A stretch of DNA of 62,233 bases from assembly GCF_000425405.1 (NCBI RefSeq), contig NZ_KE384370.1:9714-71946 (forward strand), in the 5' to 3' direction. This stretch comes from Ferrimonas kyonanensis DSM 18153. GTDB lineage: Bacteria > Pseudomonadota > Gammaproteobacteria > Enterobacterales > Shewanellaceae. This document shows, piece after piece, positions 15,386 to 23,829 of this stretch; position 1 is the stretch's first letter; each line of letters starts with the position of its first letter. The position numbers were made by a program, and so were the translations under genes. Under the pieces are notes generated by a model. The model was not told where the DNA came from, did no database searches, and saw only the letters and a list, made by a program, of their open reading frames with translations.

Positions 15386-16566
15386 TGAAAGGGCCGCTGA
15401 CCGGGATACGAGTGCTGGATTTCTCTACCCTGTTGCCCGGCCCGTTTGCCACCATGATGCTGGCGGATATGGGGGCGCAGGTGACCCGAATTGAGTCACC
15501 GACTCGTCCGGACCTGCTGCGCAGCATGGCGCCGATGGTGGCCGGGCGATCGGCGGCCCACCTGACGATGAATCGTAACAAGCACAGCGTGGCTCTGGAT
15601 TTGAAATCGCCCGAGGCCATCGAAGCGGTGCATACCCTGGTGGGGCAATACGATGTGGTGGTGGAGCAGTTTCGCCCCGGTGTCATGGAGCGGTTGGGGT
15701 TGGGGTATGAGCGCCTGAAGGCGATCAATCCGCAGCTGATCTACTGCTCCATCACCGGCTATGGCCAACATGGGCCGATGCAGGCGAAGGCCGGTCACGA
15801 CATCAACTACCTGGCTTTGTCTGGGCTGGCCAGTTACAGCGGCCGCCTGGACACCGGCCCGGTGTTGTCAGGCACCCAGGTAGCGGACCTGGCCGGGGGA
15901 TCTCAGCAGGCGGTGGTCGCCATTCTGGCGGCGCTGCTGGGCCGGGGTGTCAGTGGTGAAGGCCAACACCTGGATGTGGCCATGGCCGATGGTGCCCTGG
16001 CGATGAACGCCCTCTATGGCGCCGGTGCGTTGGCCAGTGGCGAGGCCCCCGGGCCGGGACAGGAGATGCTTAATGGTGGCGGTTTTTACGATTATTACCG
16101 CACCGCCGATGACCGCTATTTTGCGGTGGGTGGGTTGGAGCCGCAATTTGCCAAAGAGTTCTTTCATGCCTTAGGGCGGCCGCAGTGGCTCACCAGGGCG
16201 GCGGCGCCTCCTGGCCAGCAGCAGGCGCTGAAGCAGGACATCGCCGCCTGTTTTGCCGAGCACAGTTTCGATCATTGGCGCCGGGTGTTTGCCGACGTCG
16301 ATTGCTGCTGTGAGCCGGTGCTGACCGTTAGCGAGGCGGCGGCGCATCCCCAGTATCAGGCGCGGAACATGCTAACACCGGTGGCCGTGGCTGGGCAGGA
16401 GTTGCTGCAGGTGGCGATGCCGGTTAAGTTCCGACAAAGCCAAGGCCAGCCGCAGGCCGGGGCGGTGCTGGGTCAACACACCAAGGCGGTGTTACTGGAG
16501 GCCGGGTTGACCCCGGAAGCGGTTCAGGCCCTGCTGGCATCTGGGGTGGCCCTGCAGAGTGACTGA
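15385..16566 (+). CDS. CaiB/BaiF-type (class III) CoA transferase
   Basis: 393 residues when started at the ATG at 15385, which overlaps the TAA of the preceding gene (TAATG). A longer frame from 15238 would lie inside that gene. Family features are the opening GIRVLDFSTLLPGPFATMMLAD, ADMGAQVTRIE and the catalytic-Asp region AGHDINYLALSG. Such enzymes move CoA between carboxylic acids or act as racemases (alpha-methylacyl-CoA racemase is in the same family). The position at the end of a beta-oxidation operon suggests activation or racemisation of a branched or unusual acid, though the substrate is unknown. It ends just before the convergent NUDIX gene. Confidence 0.88.
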   Translation: MKGPLTGIRVLDFSTLLPGPFATMMLADMGAQVTRIESPTRPDLLRSMAPMVAGRSAAHLTMNRNKHSVALDLKSPEAIEAVHTLVGQYDVVVEQFRPGVMERLGLGYERLKAINPQLIYCSITGYGQHGPMQAKAGHDINYLALSGLASYSGRLDTGPVLSGTQVADLAGGSQQAVVAILAALLGRGVSGEGQHLDVAMADGALAMNALYGAGALASGEAPGPGQEMLNGGGFYDYYRTADDRYFAVGGLEPQFAKEFFHALGRPQWLTRAAAPPGQQQALKQDIAACFAEHSFDHWRRVFADVDCCCEPVLTVSEAAAHPQYQARNMLTPVAVAGQELLQVAMPVKFRQSQGQPQAGAVLGQHTKAVLLEAGLTPEAVQALLASGVALQSD

Positions 16567-16572
16567 GGCCGG

Positions 16573-17100
16573 TCAGGCAACTCGGTGGTCCAGGTTGCCG
16601 GCGGCGATGTATTCCAGCAACCAGGTTTCCCGGGCGATGGACATCCCTTGTTTGTCGCTACTGGCCATGACCCGGTGGTTATGGGCGATGGCGTCGTTCA
16701 GCTTGACCCACACCGGCCTCATGCCATTGGCTTGCTCGTAGTGCTCCAGCCGGGTGGGGCCCAACTGCCGGTCGGCGCTGCACTCAAAGCAGTGGGACAG
16801 CATGCGCATGTTGTCGTAGTCCTTCTTGTACCAGGGGCGCAGCTCCTCAAAGGTACCGATGCTGCCGAGAATGGCGATATTGGTGGCGCCGGTTTCCTCC
16901 TCCACCTCCCGAATCAGGGCAATATCCAGGGCTTCGCCGTCATCGACACCGCCGCCAGGCAGGCTGTAGTCGTCGTAGCGTTCGGTGTACAGCAGCAGAA
17001 TTTCGTCCTGTTGGCGAATGATCGCCCGCACCGCGGTGCGCAGGAATTCGCTGCCGTTTTCGACGGCATCGGGGTGAAGGGTGCGCTGGAGAAGTTGCAT
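16573..17100 (-). CDS. NUDIX hydrolase
   Basis: 175 residues. The complete NUDIX box GX5EX7REUXEEXGU is present as GVDDGEALDIALIREVEEETG, near residues 51-72, preceded by the YSLPGGGVDDGE strand. It would hydrolyse a nucleoside diphosphate linked to some other moiety, using Mg2+ held by the glutamates. The substrate is not predictable. It stands alone between the CoA-transferase gene (convergent, 6 bases apart) and the end of flhA. Confidence 0.88.
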   Translation of the reverse strand: MQLLQRTLHPDAVENGSEFLRTAVRAIIRQQDEILLLYTERYDDYSLPGGGVDDGEALDIALIREVEEETGATNIAILGSIGTFEELRPWYKKDYDNMRMLSHCFECSADRQLGPTRLEHYEQANGMRPVWVKLNDAIAHNHRVMASSDKQGMSIARETWLLEYIAAGNLDHRVA

Positions 17101-17199
17101 GGGGTATCCGGGTCCTGAAACGAGAGCGGCGATTGTACGGAATCTGCGGGCGGGTTGCCAGAGGGTCGGCGCCCGCAGGCGCTAACCCAAGGTAAGTGG

Positions 17200-19287
17200 T
17201 TACTGACCGGCGAGCTGGGCGGCGATCTCCAGCTCACGGTTTTCCGGAATCTCATTGTAGGAGAGCACCGTCAGGCCCCGGGCAAAGGCCAGGGCATAGC
17301 GACCCAGCAGCGGTCGCAGTTGAGGTGCCACCAACAGCAGCGGTGGCTGACCGTTGTGGCGGGCCGCCGCCAGATGTTCGGGCATCGCCTGTTGCAGCTT
17401 GGCCAGCACCTGCGGATCCACCGGGAAGCTGTCCAGCGATACCTGGCCGGCTTGCTGGGCCTGGTTGAGGGCGCCCAGCAGTACCTGCTCCAACTCAGGT
17501 GCCAGGGTAATGACGTTGAGGCGGGTGGCATCGCCGGCGATCTGGTGCACCAGGTTGTGCTTGATGGCACAGCGAACATCGGCGGCCAGCAAGACCGGAT
17601 CCTTGGTGGCATCGCTGCTCTCGAGCAGGGTGGTGCCAATGGTGCGGATGTCCTTGAGCGACACCTGTTCCCTCAATAGCAGTCGGAAGGTTTTCAGCTG
17701 CTGCACCGGGGTCAGGGCGGTGGACAGGGACTCGGCCAGTTTCGGTGCCTGGCTGGCCAGACGCTCATTCAAGTGAGTGATGTCGTCGTGCTGCAGCATC
17801 TCCGGCAGCGCCTCACGAATGATCTTGCTGGCATGAGTGGCGATGATGGTGGCGTGGTCCACCACCGAGTAGCCCAGGTTGAGGGCTCGGGCCTTGTCAT
17901 TGGGTTCAATCCAGGTGGCGTCCATCTGATAGGCGGGATCTTTGGTGATCACCCCTTCGATGCTGCCGTACACCGGCCCGCTCTGAATCGCCAACAGCCG
18001 CTCTGGCTGCAGCTCTGACTGGGCCTGAGGGGTACCGAGAATGCTGATCTGGTAGCCGTTGGGTGGCAACGACAGGTTGTCGCGAACCCGCACTTCTGGC
18101 AGCAGGAATCCCGCCTGTTCCGACAGGGTGCGGCGAATTCCGGTCAGTCGCTTAATAAGCTCGGCGCCTTTGCTGCGATCCACCAGATGCACCAACCGGT
18201 AGCCGACGCTGAGTTCGATGACGTCGGTGTAAGGCAGCGCCTCCCAGCTGGGTTGGCTGGGCTCGTTGATCACCTGATCCGCTTTCTCTTTGACCTCATC
18301 CAGTGGCGCGGCCGGAGCCAGTTGGGTCTGGCGGAACGCCACAAAGCCGATGACCGCGGCAAAGCAAAGGAACACCAGGGTGGGCATGCCGGGCACCAGG
18401 CCCAATATGGTCATCACTCCGGCGGCAGTCGCCAGTACCCGTGGCTGTGCCAACAACTGTCGGGACAGCTGCTTGGGCATCTCTTCGGCGTCGGAGACCC
18501 GGGTGACAATGATGGCGGCGGCGGTGGCCAGCAGCAGTGACGGGATCTGGGCCACCAGACCATCACCGATGGTCAACAGGGCATAGGTTTTAAAGGCCTC
18601 GGCGGCACTGAGATCGTACATGAAGATGCCGATGCAGATACCGCCGATGATGTTGATGGCCAGGATCAGGATGCCGGCGATGGCATCGCCACGGACAAAC
18701 TTCGAGGCTCCGTCCATGGCGCCATAGAAATCGGCTTCTCTGGCGACCTCCTGCCGACGCTTGCGGGCCTGATCCTGAGTCAGGGTTCCGGCATTGAGAT
18801 CGGCGTCGATGGCCATCTGCTTGCCGGGCAGGGCGTCCAAGGTAAAGCGGGCAGACACCTCCGAGATCCGCTCTCCCCCCTTGGTGATCACCACGAAGTT
18901 GATGATCATCAGAATCAGGAACACCACCGCGCCGACCACGTAGTTACCGCCGATGACCACTTCACCAAAGGCCTGAATCACCTTACCGGCGGCGTCACCG
19001 CCCTGGTGGCCTTCAATCAACACCACCCGGGTAGAGGCGACGTTGAGGGTCAGCCTCATCAGGGTGGCCAGCAGCAGCAGGGTCGGGAACACCGAAAATT
19101 CCAGCGGCCGTCGAATCGACACCGACACCAACAACACCAGGATGGCGAGAATGATGTTGAAGGTGAACATGATGTCCAGCAGCCAGGGTGGCAGCGGCAA
19201 GATCACCATTGCCAAAATGGCGAGCAGCATCAGCGGAATGCCGATAAAGCTCTGATTGTCTTTGAATGCCTGTAACAGCCGGTTCAT
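17200..19287 (-). CDS. flhA: Flagellar type III export protein FlhA (lateral system)
   Basis: 695 residues. The start is ATG at 19287 (MNRLLQAFKD) after GAGGA. The N-terminal half is an inner-membrane domain with several helices and the FHIPEP-family segments RPLEFSVFPTLLLLATLMRL, GKQMAIDADLNAG and EADFYGAMDGASKF. The C-terminal half is the cytoplasmic ring that docks export substrates. It powers and gates secretion of axial components together with FlhB, FliP, FliQ and FliR, whose genes lie just upstream. It is the last gene of the seven-gene minus-strand operon, with no strong terminator after it. Confidence 0.95.
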   Translation of the reverse strand: MNRLLQAFKDNQSFIGIPLMLLAILAMVILPLPPWLLDIMFTFNIILAILVLLVSVSIRRPLEFSVFPTLLLLATLMRLTLNVASTRVVLIEGHQGGDAAGKVIQAFGEVVIGGNYVVGAVVFLILMIINFVVITKGGERISEVSARFTLDALPGKQMAIDADLNAGTLTQDQARKRRQEVAREADFYGAMDGASKFVRGDAIAGILILAINIIGGICIGIFMYDLSAAEAFKTYALLTIGDGLVAQIPSLLLATAAAIIVTRVSDAEEMPKQLSRQLLAQPRVLATAAGVMTILGLVPGMPTLVFLCFAAVIGFVAFRQTQLAPAAPLDEVKEKADQVINEPSQPSWEALPYTDVIELSVGYRLVHLVDRSKGAELIKRLTGIRRTLSEQAGFLLPEVRVRDNLSLPPNGYQISILGTPQAQSELQPERLLAIQSGPVYGSIEGVITKDPAYQMDATWIEPNDKARALNLGYSVVDHATIIATHASKIIREALPEMLQHDDITHLNERLASQAPKLAESLSTALTPVQQLKTFRLLLREQVSLKDIRTIGTTLLESSDATKDPVLLAADVRCAIKHNLVHQIAGDATRLNVITLAPELEQVLLGALNQAQQAGQVSLDSFPVDPQVLAKLQQAMPEHLAAARHNGQPPLLLVAPQLRPLLGRYALAFARGLTVLSYNEIPENRELEIAAQLAGQ

Positions 19288-19297
19288 CAATGGATCC

Positions 19298-20431
19298 TCA
19301 ATCGTGACGCAGATGGTCGGGGATATGGAAATGGGGCAAGGGTGCCGGCTTGGCCTGGGCACCTTTGCGGAATGCTTTCAGTTGCAGCACGTAGCTCAGT
19401 ACGTGGGCGATGGCCTGATACAAGGGGGCCGGAATCTGCTGCTCAATCTGGGTGGAGTAGTAGATGGCCCGGGTCAGCGGTGGCAGTGACACCACCTCCA
19501 GATCGTATTTCGGCGCCAGCGAGCGCATGTACAGCGCCACCTCATCCACTCCCTTGGCCAGCACATAGGGGGCGTCGGCCTTGTCCGGCTCGTACTTGAG
19601 CGCCACCGCGTAGTGGCTGGGGTTGATCAGCAGGACATCGGCCTTGGGCAGGGCCACTTCCGCCCGGCCTCGGGCCATCTTTTGCTGCAGTTGACGGATG
19701 CGCGCCTTGACCTCGGGCTTGCCGTCTTGTTGCTTGTGTTCATCTTTGACCTCCTGCTTGCTCATCTTCAGCTTGCGACGATGGCTCCAGGCCTGGTACG
19801 GCAGGTCGATGGCACCGACAATGGCCACGGCGCCGCCGAGCCAGTACAGGCCGGAAATCAGCGTCTGAGCCCCCCGTTCCAGTGCCAGGGGCAATGGCTG
19901 GCGCGCCAGCAGCGGCAGGGTCTCCCACACCTGGTTGAGGTACACCAGCATGGTGGTGACCACCAGAGTCACCTTGAGGATCGACTTGCCCAGTTCGGCC
20001 AGGGAGTTGACCGAGAACAGCCGACCAAATCCGGCGATCAGGCTGATGCGGCTGAGCTTGAAACCGGCATTACCCAGATTCAGTAGTGGTCCTTCCGGCA
20101 TGGCCGCGGCCACGGCGGTCAGCAGATAGATGCCTGCCAGCACCGGAATCAGCATCTGCAGCAGCAATACCACCGCCAGTCCAAGGTGTTGCAGCATCAT
20201 GCCTGGTTGCCTGAGGTCGGCGCCGGAGAGGGCAAAATTATTGCTGGCGATGCTCAGCATATGCTGGGCCAGATGATCGCTGCTGGCGTCGAGAATGGCC
20301 GCCGACACCACCAGCAAAATGGCGCTGGCAAAATCTTTGGAGCGGGCCACCTGGCCCTGTTCGCGGGCCTTTTTAAGTCGGTTGGCCGTGGGTTGTTCGG
20401 TCTTGTCACCGGCGCCCTGCTGATCGCTCAT
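19298..20431 (-). CDS. flhB: Flagellar export switch protein FlhB (lateral system)
   Basis: 377 residues. It has the usual N-terminus (GDKTEQPTANRLKKAREQGQ), four membrane helices and a cytoplasmic domain whose self-cleavage switches export from rod/hook to filament substrates. The cleavage motif is NPSH (INPSHYAVAL) rather than the usual NPTH. I checked the AAC-CCC-AGC-CAC codons at about 19612-19623 on the minus strand. Its ATG overlaps the fliR stop. It should work with the FliK protein at 45467-46594, which sets hook length. Confidence 0.94.
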   Translation of the reverse strand: MSDQQGAGDKTEQPTANRLKKAREQGQVARSKDFASAILLVVSAAILDASSDHLAQHMLSIASNNFALSGADLRQPGMMLQHLGLAVVLLLQMLIPVLAGIYLLTAVAAAMPEGPLLNLGNAGFKLSRISLIAGFGRLFSVNSLAELGKSILKVTLVVTTMLVYLNQVWETLPLLARQPLPLALERGAQTLISGLYWLGGAVAIVGAIDLPYQAWSHRRKLKMSKQEVKDEHKQQDGKPEVKARIRQLQQKMARGRAEVALPKADVLLINPSHYAVALKYEPDKADAPYVLAKGVDEVALYMRSLAPKYDLEVVSLPPLTRAIYYSTQIEQQIPAPLYQAIAHVLSYVLQLKAFRKGAQAKPAPLPHFHIPDHLRHD

Positions 20432-21207
20432 GGGGTGCCTCCGACAAAGGTCAGCATCGCCTTAAGCGCGTCGGTGGCCAGGGCGCTGTACAACTCCGGC
20501 AGGCCACTGAATACCAGCAGCATGCACACCAGCCCCATCATCATCGACATCGGGAAACCCAGGGCAAATACGTTCAGGCTGGGGGCGGCGCGGCTGAGTA
20601 CGCCAAAGGTCAGGTTGACCAGCAACATGGCACAGACCGCCGGCAGCGCCAGCGCCAATGCCGAGGCGAACATCCAGGCGAACCGCAGCGACAGTTCCTG
20701 CAGCGGCAGGGTGAAAATGCCGCTGCCCACCGGCCATAACCGAAAGCTGTCCACCAGTATGCCCAAAGCCACCAGATGCCCCTCGAGGGACAGAAACATC
20801 AGGATCGCATACAGCAGCAACCATTGGCTGATGATCGCCTGGCTGGTGCCGTTGACCGGGTCATTCATGATGGCCATGGACAGGCCCATCTGCATCGAGA
20901 CGATGCCCCCTAAGGTGGTCAGAACATGCAGCAGCAGCAACAGTGGAAACGCCATCAGCATGCCGGTCAGCACCTGCTCGGCGGCCACTAACACCGCCGT
21001 GACCGACAGGGCGTCCAGCGCCGGCGGGGTGGGCACCATGGGCGCCATGACCACCGACAGCAACAGCGCAAACAGAATCTTGGTGCGGGCATTGATGTGG
21101 GCACTGGAGAACATAGGGAGCATCAGGAACGCGCCCATGATGCGGCAGAACGGCCACCAGATGTGGCCCAGCAGGCTGCCCAGTTCGGCGCTGGTAAGGC
21201 TCAGCAC
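20428..21207 (-). CDS. fliR: Flagellar export gate protein FliR (lateral system)
   Basis: 259 residues, almost entirely hydrophobic helices, as expected for this export-gate subunit. It starts MLSLTSAELGSLLGHIWWPF from a GTG at 21207 with AGG upstream. The gene lies in the fixed order fliP-fliQ-fliR-flhB and overlaps flhB by four bases. Confidence 0.92.
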   Translation of the reverse strand: MLSLTSAELGSLLGHIWWPFCRIMGAFLMLPMFSSAHINARTKILFALLLSVVMAPMVPTPPALDALSVTAVLVAAEQVLTGMLMAFPLLLLLHVLTTLGGIVSMQMGLSMAIMNDPVNGTSQAIISQWLLLYAILMFLSLEGHLVALGILVDSFRLWPVGSGIFTLPLQELSLRFAWMFASALALALPAVCAMLLVNLTFGVLSRAAPSLNVFALGFPMSMMMGLVCMLLVFSGLPELYSALATDALKAMLTFVGGTP

Positions 21208-21209
21208 GT

Positions 21210-21479
21210 CTAACCTATCAGGTAGGGGATGTCATTGAACAAACGCTGAAACAGATCCGTTATCTGCTGCAGCAGCCAGTGTCCGGCATACAATACCATC
21301 AGCAGGGTCATGATCAGTTTGGGCAAAAAGCTCAGGGTTTGTTCATTAACCTGGGTGGCGGCCTGAAATACGGCGATGAGCACGCCCAGCCCTAAACCGG
21401 GCAGAATTAGCACGGCGACCATGTTGACCACTAGGGCGATGGAGTCGGCGAAAAGGGTACTGAGAACCTGAGTATCCAT
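21210..21479 (-). CDS. fliQ: Flagellar export gate protein FliQ (lateral system)
   Basis: 89 residues with two hydrophobic helices and the family segment AVFQAATQVNEQTLSFLPKL, which names it as FliQ. It forms the export gate with FliP and FliR. It is tightly packed between fliP (3-base gap) and fliR (2-base gap). Confidence 0.93.
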   Translation of the reverse strand: MDTQVLSTLFADSIALVVNMVAVLILPGLGLGVLIAVFQAATQVNEQTLSFLPKLIMTLLMVLYAGHWLLQQITDLFQRLFNDIPYLIG

Positions 21480-21482
21480 GGG

Positions 21483-22223
21483 CTATCCGAAACTGGCGGC
21501 CAGGGTGGATACGGTCATGGCCCAGCCATCCACCATAACAAACACCATCAATTTAAAGGGCAGAGAGATGATCAGTGGTGACAGCATCATCATCCCCATG
21601 GACATCAGCACGCTGGCGACCACCAAGTCGATCACCAGAAACGGCAGGAACAGCAGAAAACCGATCTGAAACGCGGTCTTGAGTTCACTGAGTACAAAGG
21701 CCGGCATCAACACCAGAAACGGCACTTGATCCGCGCTGAGGTCCAGCGATTCGCCGGAAATTCTCAGCATCTGTTCCAGGTCGGTTTCCCGAGTCTGACT
21801 CAGCATAAAGCCGCGCAGTGGCACTTCGGCCCGTTGGGCCGCTTCCACCAAGGTGATGGCGCCACTGTCGTAGGGCTGAACCGCCTCGGCGTAGATGGTC
21901 TCTCCCACGGGGCGCATGATGAACAGCGTCAGTATCAGGGCGATGCCCAGTAACACCTTGTTGGGCGGACTCTGCTGCAGCCCCAATGCCTGGCGGAGTA
22001 CCGCCAGGACGATGATGATGCGGGTAAAACTGGTGGCCATCAGCAGCAGCGCCGGCAGCAGACTGATGGCGGTCATCAGAGCCAGAATTTCCAGCTTGAT
22101 GTTGATTGCCTGGCTCTGGCTGCCGTCGTCCAGTGTCAGCAGTGTCAGGCCTTCGGTATGGCCGACCACTGGCCACAACAGCAGCGCCAGCAGCGGCAGC
22201 CAACGGGTCATCTTAGCCGTCAT
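21483..22223 (-). CDS. fliP: Flagellar export gate protein FliP (lateral system)
   Basis: 246 residues with a cleavable signal sequence (LLALLLWPVVGHTEG) and the FliP signatures LLMATSFTRIIIVLAVLRQALGLQ and, near the end, PFLVIDLVVASVLMSMGM. The start ATG at 22223 overlaps fliN; an ATG four codons later is also possible. No fliO lies between fliN and fliP, where polar-type clusters usually have it. Confidence 0.94.
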   Translation of the reverse strand: MTAKMTRWLPLLALLLWPVVGHTEGLTLLTLDDGSQSQAINIKLEILALMTAISLLPALLLMATSFTRIIIVLAVLRQALGLQQSPPNKVLLGIALILTLFIMRPVGETIYAEAVQPYDSGAITLVEAAQRAEVPLRGFMLSQTRETDLEQMLRISGESLDLSADQVPFLVLMPAFVLSELKTAFQIGFLLFLPFLVIDLVVASVLMSMGMMMLSPLIISLPFKLMVFVMVDGWAMTVSTLAASFG

Positions 22224-22569
22224 GACTTCCTGCTAATTGGGTGTTTTCTACGTCCAGTAATCGCACACCGTAGCGTCCGTTTACCTCAACCACTTCACCG
22301 CGGCCAAGCAGGGCACCGTTAACCCGCAGATCCAGAGGCTCACCGACCATCCGATCCAGGGTAATCACGTCGCCTTCGCCCAGGGTGGTGAGTTCCCCCA
22401 GCGACATCTCGGCACTGGCCAGCTCCAGGGTGACCTGAACCGGCAGTTGCTGGAAAAAGCCCATGTCGCGCTTTGGCCGCGGCTGGGACTCCGGGGTCAT
22501 CGGTTGCGGGCTGTCGTCCAGCAGATCGTCCAACAGCAAATCTTCATCGAGCAGGGTGTCTTCAACCAC
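22213..22569 (-). CDS. fliN: Flagellar C-ring protein FliN (lateral system)
   Basis: 118 residues. An acidic N-terminus is followed by a SpoA domain: QLPVQVTLELASAEMSLGEL, then GEPLDLRVNGALLGRGEVV and GRYGVRLLDV. It forms the base of the C-ring and docks the FliH-FliI complex. The start is GTG at 22569, with AGGAG eight bases upstream inside the end of fliM. Confidence 0.92.
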   Translation of the reverse strand: MVEDTLLDEDLLLDDLLDDSPQPMTPESQPRPKRDMGFFQQLPVQVTLELASAEMSLGELTTLGEGDVITLDRMVGEPLDLRVNGALLGRGEVVEVNGRYGVRLLDVENTQLAGSHDG

Positions 22570-22570
22570 G

Positions 22571-23440
22571 TTAATACTCCTCTGGTTTGTGGGCGTCCTG
22601 GTTTAGCTTGGCTACCAACTTGCCTTCGTGGGCATGGACACTGGCGTAAAATTGGGGACGGCCACCAATGGTGACCGGACAGCGGGCGTGCATGTGAATC
22701 GGCAGGATGTCCCCCTGAGACAGGGCGTTGAGCACACTGACCGGCACCGCTTGCCGGGCTAATTCAACTCGGGCCTTGACCGGTATCTGGGTCAGTCGCT
22801 GCTGAACCCGCTGCTTGAGATCTTCTGGAACCTGGTGTTCGGACGGCTTCTCCGCCAGGGAGCCGAGCAGGGCGTCGGACACGTACAGCCGAATCGGCTC
22901 AAACGGGTGACTGGATGGCCAACCGAACTGCCAGCATACCGGTGCCTGCAATCCACTCAGGGTAGGAATGGTTTCCAGCTCCACCTGATTCAGATTGAGT
23001 TTGGTCTTAGGTAGGGTTTCCAGCGCTGCGGTGACGATGCGGTGCGCCAACCTCAGTTCCGAGTGACTGATGGCCCGCATCGGGCTGACCAGCCTCTGAC
23101 TGGAGCCACCGTAGTAGCTGCTGGCCAGTTGATCCAGGGTGCAGCGGTCGATGGCCAACCAGGCCAGAGGGGTTCGGCCCAGCGACAGCACAAAATAGCC
23201 GGTGCCGGTGGCCGGATCCTCGGGACTTTGCTCCAGACTGATGTTGCTGGGCGTCGCTTGCCCCTGGCGCATCAGGGGTTTGAAAATCTGCAATATGGCA
23301 TCCAGCATCTGGCTGTGCCCCTGCTCGAGCTGACGCAAAAGGCGACTGCGAGCGAGTTTTTCCTGCACTAAAACAACGGGCCTGACCGACTGTTTTGAGG
23401 AAACAGGAAGAAGTTTTGCTTTAGCGGTTGTTTTCATCAT
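22571..23440 (-). CDS. fliM: Flagellar C-ring protein FliM, without CheY-binding peptide (lateral system)
   Basis: 289 residues, against about 330-360 in typical FliM. The middle domain (YFVLSLGRTPLAWLAIDRC, LASSYYGGSSQRLVSP) and the C-terminal SpoA domain (GRPQFYASVHAHEGKLVAKL) are present. The N-terminus runs straight from a basic stretch into the middle domain. It lacks the LSQxEIDALL peptide that binds phospho-CheY, and the open frame upstream of the ATG does not supply one. The start (MMKTTAKAK) has only a weak Shine-Dalgarno sequence. It is the first gene of the fliM-flhA operon. Confidence 0.87.
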   Translation of the reverse strand: MMKTTAKAKLLPVSSKQSVRPVVLVQEKLARSRLLRQLEQGHSQMLDAILQIFKPLMRQGQATPSNISLEQSPEDPATGTGYFVLSLGRTPLAWLAIDRCTLDQLASSYYGGSSQRLVSPMRAISHSELRLAHRIVTAALETLPKTKLNLNQVELETIPTLSGLQAPVCWQFGWPSSHPFEPIRLYVSDALLGSLAEKPSEHQVPEDLKQRVQQRLTQIPVKARVELARQAVPVSVLNALSQGDILPIHMHARCPVTIGGRPQFYASVHAHEGKLVAKLNQDAHKPEEY

Positions 23441-23829
23441 TTCGCGTCTATTTTTTGAACTCGAATTCGTTTTATAAGCTGGATAAAATAGTTTTTGCTA
23501 TTGATGGTCCGGACATCTTGTTGTCCAAAATCTCTCCGGTTCATCTTTGTGCATCGGCAGTACATTTATTTGCCAGAATTTTTTACTTCGTATTTTGACA
23601 GTGTTTCTTTTCCGTCAATAAATCGACAATTGTCAATATTCCGTGTCTATAAATGCCATTCAAATCAGCTTGGGGGCTAACCGTATCAGCACTTGTGGCT
23701 GGATTCAATGGTGGAGGGTTAATATTGTGCCAAATTCAAAATTGGCCGATAAATTGAATTTTGCTTGTTGATTTTTGCCCGGAATAAATACTAATCTTCA
23801 AGCCTAAAAATAAATGCCAAGTGTGTATC
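23441..23829. other. Divergent intergenic region between fliM and motY
   Basis: These roughly 390 bases are markedly AT-rich compared with the genes on either side and hold no credible gene. They should contain the fliM and motY promoters. A weak sigma-54-like element (23496-23511, minus) and a perfect sigma-28-type -10 octamer GCCGATAA (23745-23752, plus) are the only motifs I can point to. Confidence 0.5.
23496..23511 (-). promoter_or_regulatory. Possible sigma-54 promoter of fliM
   Basis: On the minus strand CGGACCATCAATAGCA has GG-N10-GC spacing and a -12 element (TAGCA) identical to that before fliD. The -24 element is poor. It would start transcription about 45 bases before the fliM ATG. 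Confidence 0.3.

Noticed and set aside
20186-21238. 350-residue plus-strand frame across flhB and fliR
   Set aside because: It is antisense to two conserved export genes and Ser/Asn/Met-rich without domain features.
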